DNA from: Nisaea sediminum
GTDB lineage: Bacteria; Pseudomonadota; Alphaproteobacteria; Thalassobaculales; Thalassobaculaceae
Assembly: GCF_014904705.1 (NCBI RefSeq)
Contig: NZ_JACZCQ010000006.1
Span: 930,001 to 994,000, forward strand
Direction: 5' to 3'
Length of the DNA stretch: 64,000 nucleotides
Below are positions 35,077-44,124 of this stretch, piece after piece (position 1 is the first letter of the stretch; each line of letters opens with the position of its first letter). The notes beneath the pieces were generated by a model. That model was given only the letters and a program-made list of their open reading frames with translations, had not been told where the DNA came from and searched no databases. A program made the translations under genes and the position numbers.

Positions 35077-35882
35077 TCCGCTTCCTTCTGCTTGCTCTTC
35101 TCGTTCTGGCGGCCCGGCCGGCCGGCGCGGTCTCGCTGGAGATGAACGGCGCCTTTACCCAGGGCGGCATCATCATGGGTCGTACGGATCCAGGCGCGAC
35201 GCTCACACTCGACGGCAAGCCGGTCCGGGTCGGCGCGGACGGTGTGTTCGTGCTGGGCTTCGGGCGCGAGGCGGAACCGAAAGCGGAACTCTCGGTGCGC
35301 GGCGCGGACGGCAGCGCGCAGCACCGGACTCTCGAGATCGCGAAACGCGACTACAACATCCAGCGGATCGACGGTCTGCCGCAGAAATATGTCGAGCCGC
35401 CGGCCGAGGTTCTGGCCCGCATCAAGCGGGAGAACGAGCAGATCAAGGAGGTTCGGAAGATTGACACCGAACGCGCCTATTTCGCCGACGGCTTCATCTG
35501 GCCGGCGAAGGGCCGGATCTCCGGCGTCTATGGCAGCCAGCGCATCCTCAACGGCGAACCTAAATGGCCGCATTTCGGCGTCGATGTCGCGGCGCCCGTC
35601 GGCACGCCCGTGGTGGCGCCCGCGGGCGGCATCGTCCGGCTGGCGGAGAAGGATCTCTACTATACCGGCGGCACCGTCATTCTCGACCACGGGCACGGTC
35701 TTTCCTCGGCCTTCCTGCATATGCAGGACGTGAATGTGAAGGTTGGTCAGGAACTGAAGCGCGGCGATTCGATGGGCACCATCGGCGCGACTGGCCGGGC
35801 GACCGGACCGCATCTCGACTGGCGGATCAACTGGTTCGACGTCCGGGTCGACGCGGCGGTGCTCGTGCCGCCTATGGAGTGA
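35073..35882 (+). CDS. M23 family peptidoglycan metallopeptidase
   Basis: 269-residue exported LytM-type protein. The signal peptide is [19 protein letters not shown]. The C-terminal LytM domain (about 150-265) has HFGVD with the first zinc His and Asp and AFLHM with a catalytic His. The final motif reads GPHLDW where active enzymes have HxH, so the last zinc His is replaced by Asp. It may still bind metal or may act as a non-enzymatic activator. The GTG start overlaps xseA by four bases, and the 3' end overlaps the convergent lpxK by 11 bases. Confidence 0.87.
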   Translation: MIRFLLLALLVLAARPAGAVSLEMNGAFTQGGIIMGRTDPGATLTLDGKPVRVGADGVFVLGFGREAEPKAELSVRGADGSAQHRTLEIAKRDYNIQRIDGLPQKYVEPPAEVLARIKRENEQIKEVRKIDTERAYFADGFIWPAKGRISGVYGSQRILNGEPKWPHFGVDVAAPVGTPVVAPAGGIVRLAEKDLYYTGGTVILDHGHGLSSAFLHMQDVNVKVGQELKRGDSMGTIGATGRATGPHLDWRINWFDVRVDAAVLVPPME

Positions 35883-36843
35883 CCAGCCGGTCCAGCAGGG
35901 CACCGAGAGCTTCCGGATCGTCCCAGACCAGATCCACGTCGACGCGCCGGACCATGAGCCGCAGTTCCTCCGGCAGGCGGACATGGTCCTTCGCCGTGGT
36001 CAGCAGCAGCGCGTCCTCTTTCTCCGCACGGGCGATCAGGTCGATCAGATCCTCGCCGCGATAGGGTTCGTGATCGCCGAAGGAACGTGTTTCCAGCAGC
36101 TTCACGCCGAGGTCCCTCAGGGTTTCGAAGAACTTTTCCGGTCGCCCGATTCCGGCGAAGGCAATGGCACGCTCGCCCTTGAGGCCAAGCGCCGAGCGCG
36201 ACGGCGCAAGCCTGCCGCGCAGGACCGGAAGCGTCTTTGAGAGCGGTCCGGCAAGACCCTGTTTGTCTTCTCCGAGCAGGACGGCTGCATCCGCGCGGGC
36301 GAGCCCGCCCGCAACCGTTTCCCGCAGCGGACCGGCAGGCATCACGCAACCATTGCCGAAGCCGTAGCCGCCGTCGACGACGAGAATAGCCGCGGATTTC
36401 GCAATCGTCGGATTCTGGAAACCGTCATCCATGACGATGACGTCCGCCCCGGCCGCGGCGGCCATATCGGCGCCTTTCGCGCGGTCCCTCGAGATCCAGG
36501 TCGGCGCGGCCTCGGCCAGGAGCAGGGGTTCGTCCCCGACATCGGCGGCGCTATGCCGCTCCGGTAGCACCTGAAGCGGCCCGGCGAGGCGGCCGCCGTA
36601 ACCCCGGCTGAGGAAGGCGACCTTGAGTCCGCGTTTTCCGAGCGCCCGTCCGAGCGAGAGAGCGACGGGCGTCTTGCCGGCACCTCCCGCGACCAGATTG
36701 CCGATGCAGATGACCGGAACGGGTGCCCGGTAGGGCCGTGTGGCGGCGGCACGCAGGGCCGCGCCTGCACGGTAGATCCAGGAGGCTGGCGTCAGCAGGG
36801 CCGGCAGCAGTCCGCCGCTCCGCCAGAAGCCGGGGGCCCTCAC
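35872..36843 (-). CDS. lpxK: Tetraacyldisaccharide 4'-kinase
   Basis: 323-residue inner-membrane-associated kinase that phosphorylates the lipid A precursor at the 4' position. The P-loop is in GNLVAGGAGKTPVA, SRGYGG follows, and DDGFQNPTIAK holds the catalytic Asp. An N-terminal hydrophobic helix (LLPALLTPASWIYRAGAAL) docks on the membrane. The GTG at 36843 has GGAG seven bases upstream and overlaps the waaA stop (GTGA), so it is last in the acyltransferase-waaA-lpxK operon. Confidence 0.94.
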   Translation of the reverse strand: MRAPGFWRSGGLLPALLTPASWIYRAGAALRAAATRPYRAPVPVICIGNLVAGGAGKTPVALSLGRALGKRGLKVAFLSRGYGGRLAGPLQVLPERHSAADVGDEPLLLAEAAPTWISRDRAKGADMAAAAGADVIVMDDGFQNPTIAKSAAILVVDGGYGFGNGCVMPAGPLRETVAGGLARADAAVLLGEDKQGLAGPLSKTLPVLRGRLAPSRSALGLKGERAIAFAGIGRPEKFFETLRDLGVKLLETRSFGDHEPYRGEDLIDLIARAEKEDALLLTTAKDHVRLPEELRLMVRRVDVDLVWDDPEALGALLDRLVTP

Positions 36844-38117
36844 CTTCTTTCTCCATGGGCGTCGACTGCGGCGCAGATGCGCCCGGCCATCTCGTCCGCG
36901 ATGGCGCCCTGACCTTCGGCGAAGGCTTTCGCGTTGGCGCCGAGTTCGGCCCGCTGCGCATCGTTCTGCAGCAGGTCCCGCAGCCGCCGTCCGAGATCTT
37001 TCGCGTCGGCGATCTCGAGCGCGGCCCGTGCGCCGATCATGTCGGTCGCGATGTCCGCGTTCTTCGCCATCAATTGCCCAAACAGCACAGGCTTGGCGAA
37101 ATGCGCCGGCTCCAGCGGATTGTGCCCGCCGACCGGGATCAGCGACCCACCGACGAAGACCGCGTCCGCCAGCTCGAACAGGGTGCCCATCTCGCCCAAC
37201 GTGTCGGCGACATAGATCTCGGTTTCCGGAGACGGCAGGGCATTTTGGGAACGGCGGGCACAGCGCAGGCCCTGAGTTTCGAGCGAAGCGGCGATCTCGG
37301 CGCCCCGGTTCGGATGACGCGGAGCGATAATTGTCAGCAGATCGGGACGAACTGCGGCGGCGATCCGATGCGCTTCCGCCGCGGCGTCTTCCTCGCCCGC
37401 ATGGGTGCTGGCGGCAAGGATCACCGGGCGGCCTGCCGCCGCATCTCTCAGTTCTGCGAGGCTTGCCGGGTCGGCCGTCAGCGGCGCGGCGGCGCGCTTG
37501 AGGTTCCCGACATATTGCACCGGCGCCCGGGTCAGGCTTTCGAAGCCCGCCTTCTGCGCCGGATTGCTCGCGAGGATGAGCGAGAAATCCGCAAATAGGC
37601 GCCTGGTGAAAAGCGAGAGCCGTCGCCACCGCTCGAAGGAACCCTGCGACATCCGGGCATTGGCGAGAATGAGCGGAATTTTCCGCTGTCCCGCCGCGAG
37701 CACGAGGTTCGGCCAGAGATCGGATTCGACGAAGATCGCGGCGTCCGGCCTCCAGTGATCGAGGAAAGCGGAGATCCAGGCAGGGTGATCGAGCGGTACG
37801 AACTGGTGCATGGCGCGCGACGGGAGCCGGTCGGCCATCAGTCTCGCCGAGGTCAGGGTGCCGCTGGTCAGGAGGACGTTGAGAGCCGGATCGCGGTCGA
37901 GCAGACGTTCGATGAGGGCGAGTGCGGTCTGGCACTCACCGACACTGGCGCCATGCACCCAGAAGAGCGGTCCTTCCGGGCGTGCAAGAGACGCTTCCCC
38001 GCGCCGCTCGGATATCCGCGCCGGATCCTCCTTGCCGCGGGCAAGACGGCGTCTCAGCAGAAGGTCCAGGACGGGGGACGCGAGACGCATCGCGCCGTTG
38101 TAGATCTGGAAAATCAT
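36840..38117 (-). CDS. waaA: 3-deoxy-D-manno-octulosonic acid (Kdo) transferase
   Basis: 425-residue GT-B glycosyltransferase that adds Kdo to lipid IVA. A short N-terminal anchor is followed by the acceptor-side catalytic Glu in HGASVGECQTAL. The C-terminal half has FVGGSLIPVGGHNPLEPA, the CMP-Kdo site. Length is normal. It is coupled by four-base overlaps to the DUF374 gene upstream and lpxK downstream. Confidence 0.94.
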   Translation of the reverse strand: MIFQIYNGAMRLASPVLDLLLRRRLARGKEDPARISERRGEASLARPEGPLFWVHGASVGECQTALALIERLLDRDPALNVLLTSGTLTSARLMADRLPSRAMHQFVPLDHPAWISAFLDHWRPDAAIFVESDLWPNLVLAAGQRKIPLILANARMSQGSFERWRRLSLFTRRLFADFSLILASNPAQKAGFESLTRAPVQYVGNLKRAAAPLTADPASLAELRDAAAGRPVILAASTHAGEEDAAAEAHRIAAAVRPDLLTIIAPRHPNRGAEIAASLETQGLRCARRSQNALPSPETEIYVADTLGEMGTLFELADAVFVGGSLIPVGGHNPLEPAHFAKPVLFGQLMAKNADIATDMIGARAALEIADAKDLGRRLRDLLQNDAQRAELGANAKAFAEGQGAIADEMAGRICAAVDAHGERR

Positions 38118-38830
38118 GCCGCGGCCGCCGGATCGGGATCGGCGGGGAGGATGGGTTCGGTGCCGAGCGTCCGGTCCGCTTCCTGGCAGAGATCGTTCAG
38201 GCGCTTTTCAAGTTCGAGGCGCAGGGCTTCCAGCGTTTCTTCGTCCGCGTCTCGGGGCACGCTGAGCGGAGCGCCCCAGATATAGACGCCGCGGGTAAAG
38301 GGCAGGGCCAGAATGAAGCGGTCCCAGCTGTTCAGCACCCGGCGCCGCCGGACGTTCCAGGTCACCGGATAGATCGGCGCACCGCTCATCCGGGCGAGGG
38401 CGATGATGCCGGCGCCGGCGCGCATGCGCGGCCCGCGCGGCCCGTCGGGGGTCAGGCCGACGGCAATACCGTCTTTCAGCGTGCGGAGCATGGCGCGCAT
38501 GGCCTGCGCCCCGCCTTTGCCTTTCCCGGCCGAACCCTCGATATCGCCGATCCCGAGATGCTCGATGGTGCGCGCGATCAGACGTCCGTCGGGATGTTTC
38601 GACTGCAGCATCGCGAAGGGACGGCCTGCTTGCCAGATCTCTGACATCAACATGATGCGATTGTGCCAGAAGGCGCCGATGATGGGACGGTCGCTCGCGA
38701 AAACCTCGTCCCGGATCTCTGAATTCAGGACCTGCCAGCGGATGGTGCGCGAGAGCCCCCGGATCAGTGCCGCCAGAAGGCGGCTCGCGACCTCGCGGCC
38801 GGTTTCCGTGCGCAACAGTCGCTTCAGCAT
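38114..38830 (-). CDS. DUF374 lysophospholipid acyltransferase-like protein
   Basis: 238-residue protein of DUF374, related to lysophospholipid acyltransferases. FWHNRIM corresponds to the HxxxxD-type catalytic block, and LTPDGPRGPRM is the family hallmark. In alphaproteobacteria it is commonly found directly before waaA and lpxK, so it probably acts in lipid A or inner-core assembly. Start ATG 38830 has only a weak GGAAA site. Its stop overlaps waaA by four bases. Confidence 0.85.
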   Translation of the reverse strand: MLKRLLRTETGREVASRLLAALIRGLSRTIRWQVLNSEIRDEVFASDRPIIGAFWHNRIMLMSEIWQAGRPFAMLQSKHPDGRLIARTIEHLGIGDIEGSAGKGKGGAQAMRAMLRTLKDGIAVGLTPDGPRGPRMRAGAGIIALARMSGAPIYPVTWNVRRRRVLNSWDRFILALPFTRGVYIWGAPLSVPRDADEETLEALRLELEKRLNDLCQEADRTLGTEPILPADPDPAAAA

Positions 38831-38947
38831 GCTTTCCGTTCTGGTTCCGGGGCCGGGCCGACCGTTCGGGCAAGGTCGGGCCTTACGGTCACAGGAATGC
38901 ATACTAGCGCCATGCTGCGGCGCCAAGGTCTTATTGTCCGGGCAGGC

Positions 38948-39997
38948 TCAGGCGGCGCGGCGTTCCGCGGGGCCGAAGGCGGCCTCTGCGTCTAACGTTG
39001 CGAGATTGCCGAGGAACTGTTCGGCACAGGCGCGCCAGCTGAAGCCGAGCGCATAGGCGCGGCAGTCTTCCGGCTTCAGCTCCAGCGCCTTGAGGGTCGC
39101 CGCGCGCAGATCCTCCGACAGCACGCCGACTTTCTCCGAGGCGATCACGTCGAGAGGTCCCGGAACAGGGAAGGCGGCGACCGGTACACCCGAGGCGAGC
39201 GCCTCCAGCATCACGAGCCCGAACGTATCGGTGCGGCTCGGGAAGACGAAGACGTCCGCGGCAGCATAGTGCCGGGCCAGTTCCTCGCCCTTTTTCGCGC
39301 CGACAAAGACGGTATCGGGGAACTTGCGCTTCAGCATCTCCATGTCCGGTCCGTCGCCGACCACGACCTTGCTGCCGGGCAGGTCGAGTTCGAGGAAGGC
39401 GGGCAGGTTCTTTTCCACCGCGACCCGGCCTACGAACATGAAGACGGGACGCGCAATGGGTGTAGCGCCGTCGATCGCGTCTTTCGCCTGCGGACGGAAC
39501 AGCTCGGTGTCCACGCCCCGGCTCCAGTCCTTGATATTGTCGAAGCCGCGCGCCTCGAGATCGGCGCGGATCGATTTGGTCGCCACCATCACACCGGCTG
39601 ACTTGCCGTGGAAATGGCGCATCACCCTGTAGGTCCAGGCGACCGGGACGCCGAGCCGCGGCTGCACATATTCCGGAAAGCGGGTGTGGTAGGCGGTGGT
39701 GAAGGGGAGATTGTTGCGCACGCAATAACGTCGCGCCGTCATGCCGAGCGGGCCCTCCGTGGCGATATGGATTGCGTCCGGCCGGGCGGCCTCGATCATT
39801 GCCGGGACCCTGAAGAAAGGCCAGCAGGCGAGGCGGATCTCGGGATAGGTCGGGCAGGGAACGGTCCTGAAGAGATCCGGCGTGATCGTCTCGACCTCGT
39901 GGCCCATGGCGCGGAGTTCGCCGATCACCGTATTCAGCGTGCGGACGACGCCGTTCACCTGGGGGAACCAGGCATCCGAGACGAGCAGGATTTTCAT
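38948..39997 (-). CDS. GT4 family glycosyltransferase (probable glycolipid synthesis)
   Basis: 349-residue GT-B enzyme of family 4. It starts MKILLVSDAWFPQVNGVVRTL; the acceptor loop is FTTAYHTRFPEYV. The sugar-nucleotide motif RTDTFGLVMLEALASG stands at about 255. This N-terminal pattern occurs in enzymes that glycosylate diacylglycerol or phosphatidylinositol. It follows the LpxH-like phosphoesterase after 12 bp, and a diacylglycerol kinase gene is divergent from that pair, which supports a membrane glycolipid role. Confidence 0.87.
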   Translation of the reverse strand: MKILLVSDAWFPQVNGVVRTLNTVIGELRAMGHEVETITPDLFRTVPCPTYPEIRLACWPFFRVPAMIEAARPDAIHIATEGPLGMTARRYCVRNNLPFTTAYHTRFPEYVQPRLGVPVAWTYRVMRHFHGKSAGVMVATKSIRADLEARGFDNIKDWSRGVDTELFRPQAKDAIDGATPIARPVFMFVGRVAVEKNLPAFLELDLPGSKVVVGDGPDMEMLKRKFPDTVFVGAKKGEELARHYAAADVFVFPSRTDTFGLVMLEALASGVPVAAFPVPGPLDVIASEKVGVLSEDLRAATLKALELKPEDCRAYALGFSWRACAEQFLGNLATLDAEAAFGPAERRAA

Positions 39998-40009
39998 GGC
40001 GAAGGTCCC

Positions 40010-40780
40010 TTAGGCGAAGGTGAGATGGCGGATCTCGGCCCAGTTCAGGATTTCCATGCGGCCGTCGTTGTGCTCGACCAGCGCCGTGCAGCTCTCCACC
40101 CAGTCGCCGTCGTTGCAGTAGGTGACGCTGCCGATCTGTTTCATCTCGGCCTTGTGGATATGGCCGCAGATGATGCCGTCGACGCCACGCTTCATCGCCT
40201 CTTCGGCGAGCGCATGTTCGAAATTGCCGATGAACTCGACCGCCCGCTTGGCCTTGTTCTTGAGGTAGGCCGAAAGCGACCAGTAGGGGTAGCCGAGGAA
40301 GCGGCGCACCTGATTGAAGCGGGTGTTGAGCGTGAGGGCGAGGTTGTAGGCGCCGTCGCCGACCAGGGCGAGCCACTTGTTGTACTTCACCACCACGTCG
40401 TACTGGTCGCCGTGCAGGATCAGGAAGCGGCGCCCGTCGCGGGTGACATGTATATGCTCGTCGCGGACTTCGATCTGGCCGAAATTCTCGCCGAGGAAGC
40501 CGCGGAACATCTCGTCGTGATTGCCCGGTAGGAACATCACCTTGGTGCCCTTGCGCGCCTTGCGCAGCAGCTTCTGCAACACGTCGTTGTGGCTCTGTCT
40601 CCAGGCCCAGGAGCGCTTCATGCGCCAGATATCGACGATATCGCCGACCAGGTAGAGATAGTCGGACTCGGTGTGGCGCAGGAAATCGAGAAGATATTCC
40701 GCCTGGCACCCCTTGGTCCCGAGATGAATGTCGGAGATCCAGATCGCCCGATAGCGGTCGATGCCTTTCTGACTGTTCAT
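40010..40780 (-). CDS. LpxH-like metallophosphoesterase
   Basis: 256-residue calcineurin-type phosphoesterase. Metal motifs are WISDIHLGTKG, VGDIVD, LPGNHDE and CGHIHKAE. It resembles UDP-2,3-diacylglucosamine diphosphatase and its paralogues, which are often paired with GT4 enzymes in alphaproteobacteria. I start at ATG 40780 since residues encoded upstream are AT-rich and out of family. 40781-41007 is an unusually AT-rich divergent promoter region. Confidence 0.86.
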   Translation of the reverse strand: MNSQKGIDRYRAIWISDIHLGTKGCQAEYLLDFLRHTESDYLYLVGDIVDIWRMKRSWAWRQSHNDVLQKLLRKARKGTKVMFLPGNHDEMFRGFLGENFGQIEVRDEHIHVTRDGRRFLILHGDQYDVVVKYNKWLALVGDGAYNLALTLNTRFNQVRRFLGYPYWSLSAYLKNKAKRAVEFIGNFEHALAEEAMKRGVDGIICGHIHKAEMKQIGSVTYCNDGDWVESCTALVEHNDGRMEILNWAEIRHLTFA

Positions 40781-41007
40781 CTCCGTCTTCCATTTCCTTA
40801 ATTTGGTCAAAATTCCAAGGAAAACTTCAACGCCGTAGTTTATTTGGCGCGATCTATTATGGAGATGCCCATATGTTGTAAAATGAACTTTGTATGAATT
40901 CACAAAAGTGAAATAAAAAAAGTTTTTAAATCTGTCGGGATAAGGCGGCAGCTTAATAAAACTGTCATCACACAAGCCGCCGGAAGGCGGAGTCCCGGGG
41001 GTTTCAT

Positions 41008-41991
41008 TTGGACCAGTTGACCGGCGAATCGGGCCGGATGCTTGCGGACGGAGCCTCGGGGTCCGTTCCGGAGGGCGGTCGCCGCCACGTGGTCGTCATC
41101 TACAATCCGAAAGCGGGGCAGCGGCGCTATCCTCTCTTCTCTGCGGTCATCGCCTGGCTGGAAGCGCGCGGAGTCAAGGTCACGGTCCTGGAGACAGGCG
41201 CGCGCGGCGACGCGGAGGCCTTTGCACGCCATGCCCGCCAGCACAGTCTGATGCATACCGAAGACGCACCCGACGCTGTGGTCGCAGCCGGCGGCGACGG
41301 GACGATCAACGAAGTGGTGAACGGGATGAGCGGCGGGGACCTGCCGCTCGCCATCCTGCCGCTCGGAACCGCCAACGTGCTGGCTGCCGAGATCGGCCTG
41401 GAGGTCAAAGCGGAGGCGATCGCCGATACGATCTGGCGTGGCCCTGCCATCTCGGCGCGGCTCGGCGATGTCAACGGCCACCGGTTTACGCTGATGGCCG
41501 GGGTCGGGCTCGACGCCGATGTGGTCGCCAGCGTCGACACGAAGGTGAAAGCCTGGCTCGGCAAGGGGGCCTATGTGCTGACCACCCTGCACCAGCTCGC
41601 CACGTACAGGCCGCATTACTACCGGGTTGCCGTCGACGGAGAGACCTACCGGGCCGCCTCGGTGGTGGTGGCCAAGGCGCATTATTACGGCGGCACCTTC
41701 ATCTGTGCGCCGGACGCCCGGCTCGACGAGGACATGCTTCATGTCTGTCTGTTCGAGCGGGCGGGACGCTGGAACGCGATCCGCTACGCGGCGAACATGA
41801 TGTCCGGGCGCTTGCCAAAGACCGCCGGGTACCGGATCGTCCGGACCCGGTCGGTTTCGATCTGGGCAGAAGAAGGGGCCTATAGCGGCGATCCGGTGCA
41901 GGCTGATGGCGACATCGTCACCAATTTGCCGGCCAGCATCTCGCTGTCTCCCGGTCCGCTGAAACTTGTCGTCCCGGGGCCGGTCGGCTAG
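41008..41991 (+). CDS. Diacylglycerol kinase family lipid kinase (YegS/DagK-like)
   Basis: 327-residue lipid kinase. IYNPKAGQRR opens the catalytic domain, AAGGDGTINEVVNG holds the GGDGT nucleotide motif, and LPLGTANVLAAEI follows; a beta-sandwich domain closes the protein. Relatives phosphorylate diacylglycerol, sphingosine or ceramide. The TTG start at 41008 has GGGGG six bases upstream; an ATG at 41038 is the alternative and would keep the whole domain. Being divergent from the phosphoesterase/GT4 pair suggests joint lipid metabolism. Confidence 0.88.
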   Translation: MDQLTGESGRMLADGASGSVPEGGRRHVVVIYNPKAGQRRYPLFSAVIAWLEARGVKVTVLETGARGDAEAFARHARQHSLMHTEDAPDAVVAAGGDGTINEVVNGMSGGDLPLAILPLGTANVLAAEIGLEVKAEAIADTIWRGPAISARLGDVNGHRFTLMAGVGLDADVVASVDTKVKAWLGKGAYVLTTLHQLATYRPHYYRVAVDGETYRAASVVVAKAHYYGGTFICAPDARLDEDMLHVCLFERAGRWNAIRYAANMMSGRLPKTAGYRIVRTRSVSIWAEEGAYSGDPVQADGDIVTNLPASISLSPGPLKLVVPGPVG

Positions 41992-42473
41992 CGCGCGCGA
42001 ATGTCGCGCCAGTTATTCTCCGCGAGGTCGATATAGCCTTCAGGATTGCGCTGCCAGAGTTCGCGCACCTTCTCGTTGCGGCTGAGATAGAGACGCCCGT
42101 CGATGATGTCGAAGACTTCCGGGTCCGCGGAATAGAGCTTGCCCTTTGCCACGCCGAACGTGCTGAACCCGCCGAACTGCGGCAGGTAGCGCTCCGGGTT
42201 CTTCAGGAACCTGTCGCGATTCTCCGGTGCCGAGAAGAGGAACCGTGCGCCGTCGAACTCGACGGCCAGAGATTCCTCGCCACGGACGGCGGCATAGTCG
42301 CTGAAATAGGCGACCGGGTCGTATCCGTTGATGGCGAGCCCGTTGCTGACGCTCAGCGACGGCTCGACCAGCGCGCCATGTTCCTTGGTCTGCGGCTCGC
42401 GGGCGACCGCGGCGGCCAGTCCGATGGCAAGGACAACAAGGAACAGTCGCGATAAGCCACGCTTGTAGCTCAT
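41988..42473 (-). CDS. Exported YHS-domain protein
   Basis: 161 residues with an N-terminal hydrophobic signal or anchor (LSRLFLVVLAIGLAAAVA). The YHS-like region has GYDPVAYF and NPERYLPQFGGF. The Cys that usually follows in YHS domains (GGYCA) is Ser here, so a classical metal site is doubtful. ATG 42473 has GGAG seven bases upstream. A 7+7 bp palindrome (42548-42567) lies upstream. It is convergent with the lipid kinase gene, overlapping by four bases. Confidence 0.8.
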   Translation of the reverse strand: MSYKRGLSRLFLVVLAIGLAAAVAREPQTKEHGALVEPSLSVSNGLAINGYDPVAYFSDYAAVRGEESLAVEFDGARFLFSAPENRDRFLKNPERYLPQFGGFSTFGVAKGKLYSADPEVFDIIDGRLYLSRNEKVRELWQRNPEGYIDLAENNWRDIRAR

Positions 42474-42547
42474 CTTGTTACTCCGATAAGAAATTTTCTC
42501 GATTGCCGCTGATTTGGGGAGTGGCGGGCCGAATTGCCAATGCTTTC

Positions 42548-42567
42548 GTTTCACGATCAAGTGAAAC
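42548..42567. promoter_or_regulatory. Palindrome upstream of the YHS gene
   Basis: Perfect dyad GTTTCAC (42548-42554), six bases, GTGAAAC (42561-42567), between pmbA and the YHS gene on the minus strand. It could be an operator for the YHS gene (about 75 bp before its start) or part of the pmbA 3' end. No T run follows. Confidence 0.4.
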
Positions 42568-42608
42568 AGACTGTCGCCCAAGACGAAACAATCGGGCCTT
42601 CGGCTGGA

Positions 42609-43955
42609 TCAGCCGTTCGATCCGGCAAGCGTCAGGCCTTCCACGAGAAGTGTCGGGGCATCGCTGCCGTACTTGAAGGTGAGGTCGCTTGCCGGTTTCA
42701 GGTTTCTGAAAATGTCGTTGAGGTGCCCTGCGACGGTGATCTCGGAGACCGGATAGGCAAGCTCGCCGTTCTCGATCCAGAACCCGCCCGCACCCCGACT
42801 GTAGTCGCCGGTCACGATACTGACGCTGGAGCCCATCATGTCGGTGACATAGAGACCGGTTCCGATCGACTTGATCAGCTCTTCGGGACTGGTATCGCCC
42901 GGTTCGAGATAGAGATTGGTTGCCGACGGGCTCGGCGGGCCGCCGGCGCCGCGCGAGGCCCGGCCGTTGCTTTCGAGGCCGAGTTGGCGGCCGGTCGAGA
43001 GATCGAGCAGCCATGTCGAAAGCCGGCCGTCCTCGACAATCATCAGTTTTTCCGAGGCAAGTCCCTCGGCGTCGAACGGGCGGGAGCGGAAGCCCCGGTT
43101 GCGCAGCGGGTCGTCGACGATGCGAACGCCATCGGCGAAGATCTGCTCGCCCATCTTGTCCTTCAGGAAACTGGTGCCGCGCGCGATCGACGCACCGTTA
43201 ATGGCGGAAGAGAGGTGGCCGAGGAAAGAGCGGCTGGTCCGCGGATCGAAGATCACCGGGACGCGCTGGGATTTCGGTCGTTTCGGGTTGAGCCGCTTCA
43301 CCGTGCGCTCGCCGGCCCGGCGGCCGATCTCGGCCGCATCCTCGAGATCGGCGAAGAACACCTTGGCCGTGTAGTCGTAATCCCGCTCCATGCCCTGGCC
43401 CTCGCCCGCGAGCATAACGGCGGAGACGGAGAAGCTGGAGCGGCGGTACTGGCCGGAAAAGCCGTTGCTGGCCGCGACCGCGACCTCGGTCGTGCTCCAG
43501 CCGGCATCGCCGCCCTCGGAATTGGTGATGCCCTTTACGGCGAGCCCGGCCTCCTCGGCCTTGGCTGCAAGGTCGGTCAGGTCCTCGGCCGTCGGCTCGT
43601 AGGGATCGAACATCTCGATCTCGGGATGGGAGGTCGAGATCTGGCTGGCATCGGCGATCCCGGCATAGGGGTCTTCCGGCGCCACCTTCGCCATCGCGAC
43701 CGCACGCTCGACAAGCTCGTCGAGCGCGTCCGCCGAGGTGTCCGAACCGGAGACGGAGGCCTGCCGTTTGCCGACAAGAACGCGGAGCCCGATATCGTTG
43801 CCTTCCGAGCGCTCGATCGCTTCGGGTTTGCCGAGGCGCTGGGAGACGGAGAGCGAACGTCCGGTGAGATGAACCGCGTCCACCGCGTCGGCGCCGGCCT
43901 TCCGTGCCTTCCCGATCAGGCTGTCGAGCAGTTCGAGGCCGCCGATATCAGACAT
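42609..43955 (-). CDS. pmbA: TldE/PmbA-type metalloprotease-like protein
   Basis: 448-residue member of the TldD/PmbA family. In E. coli, TldE (PmbA) pairs with TldD to process microcin B17 and degrade CcdA; TldE itself lacks the zinc motif. The sequence has the family's IFDPRTSRSFLGHLSSAING and GDYSRGAGGFWIENGE segments, and no HExxxH, consistent with PmbA rather than TldD. TldD is not in this window. In many alphaproteobacteria pmbA lies close to DUF4170, waaA and lpxK genes, as here. Confidence 0.92.
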   Translation of the reverse strand: MSDIGGLELLDSLIGKARKAGADAVDAVHLTGRSLSVSQRLGKPEAIERSEGNDIGLRVLVGKRQASVSGSDTSADALDELVERAVAMAKVAPEDPYAGIADASQISTSHPEIEMFDPYEPTAEDLTDLAAKAEEAGLAVKGITNSEGGDAGWSTTEVAVAASNGFSGQYRRSSFSVSAVMLAGEGQGMERDYDYTAKVFFADLEDAAEIGRRAGERTVKRLNPKRPKSQRVPVIFDPRTSRSFLGHLSSAINGASIARGTSFLKDKMGEQIFADGVRIVDDPLRNRGFRSRPFDAEGLASEKLMIVEDGRLSTWLLDLSTGRQLGLESNGRASRGAGGPPSPSATNLYLEPGDTSPEELIKSIGTGLYVTDMMGSSVSIVTGDYSRGAGGFWIENGELAYPVSEITVAGHLNDIFRNLKPASDLTFKYGSDAPTLLVEGLTLAGSNG

Positions 43956-44124
43956 GTCATTCCCACCTACGTCACAGGACCGGCTGTTGACATAGGGCGG
44001 ATCGGCGACGCGCGCAACCGGACGCGTGCCTCCGAAATGAGATCGATTGTGGCGAGGTCCGTCCTCATCCCGCCAAAGGTCGCGGGCAGAAAGGGGACAA
44101 TCCGGATCTTTCGAGGAGGAACCG

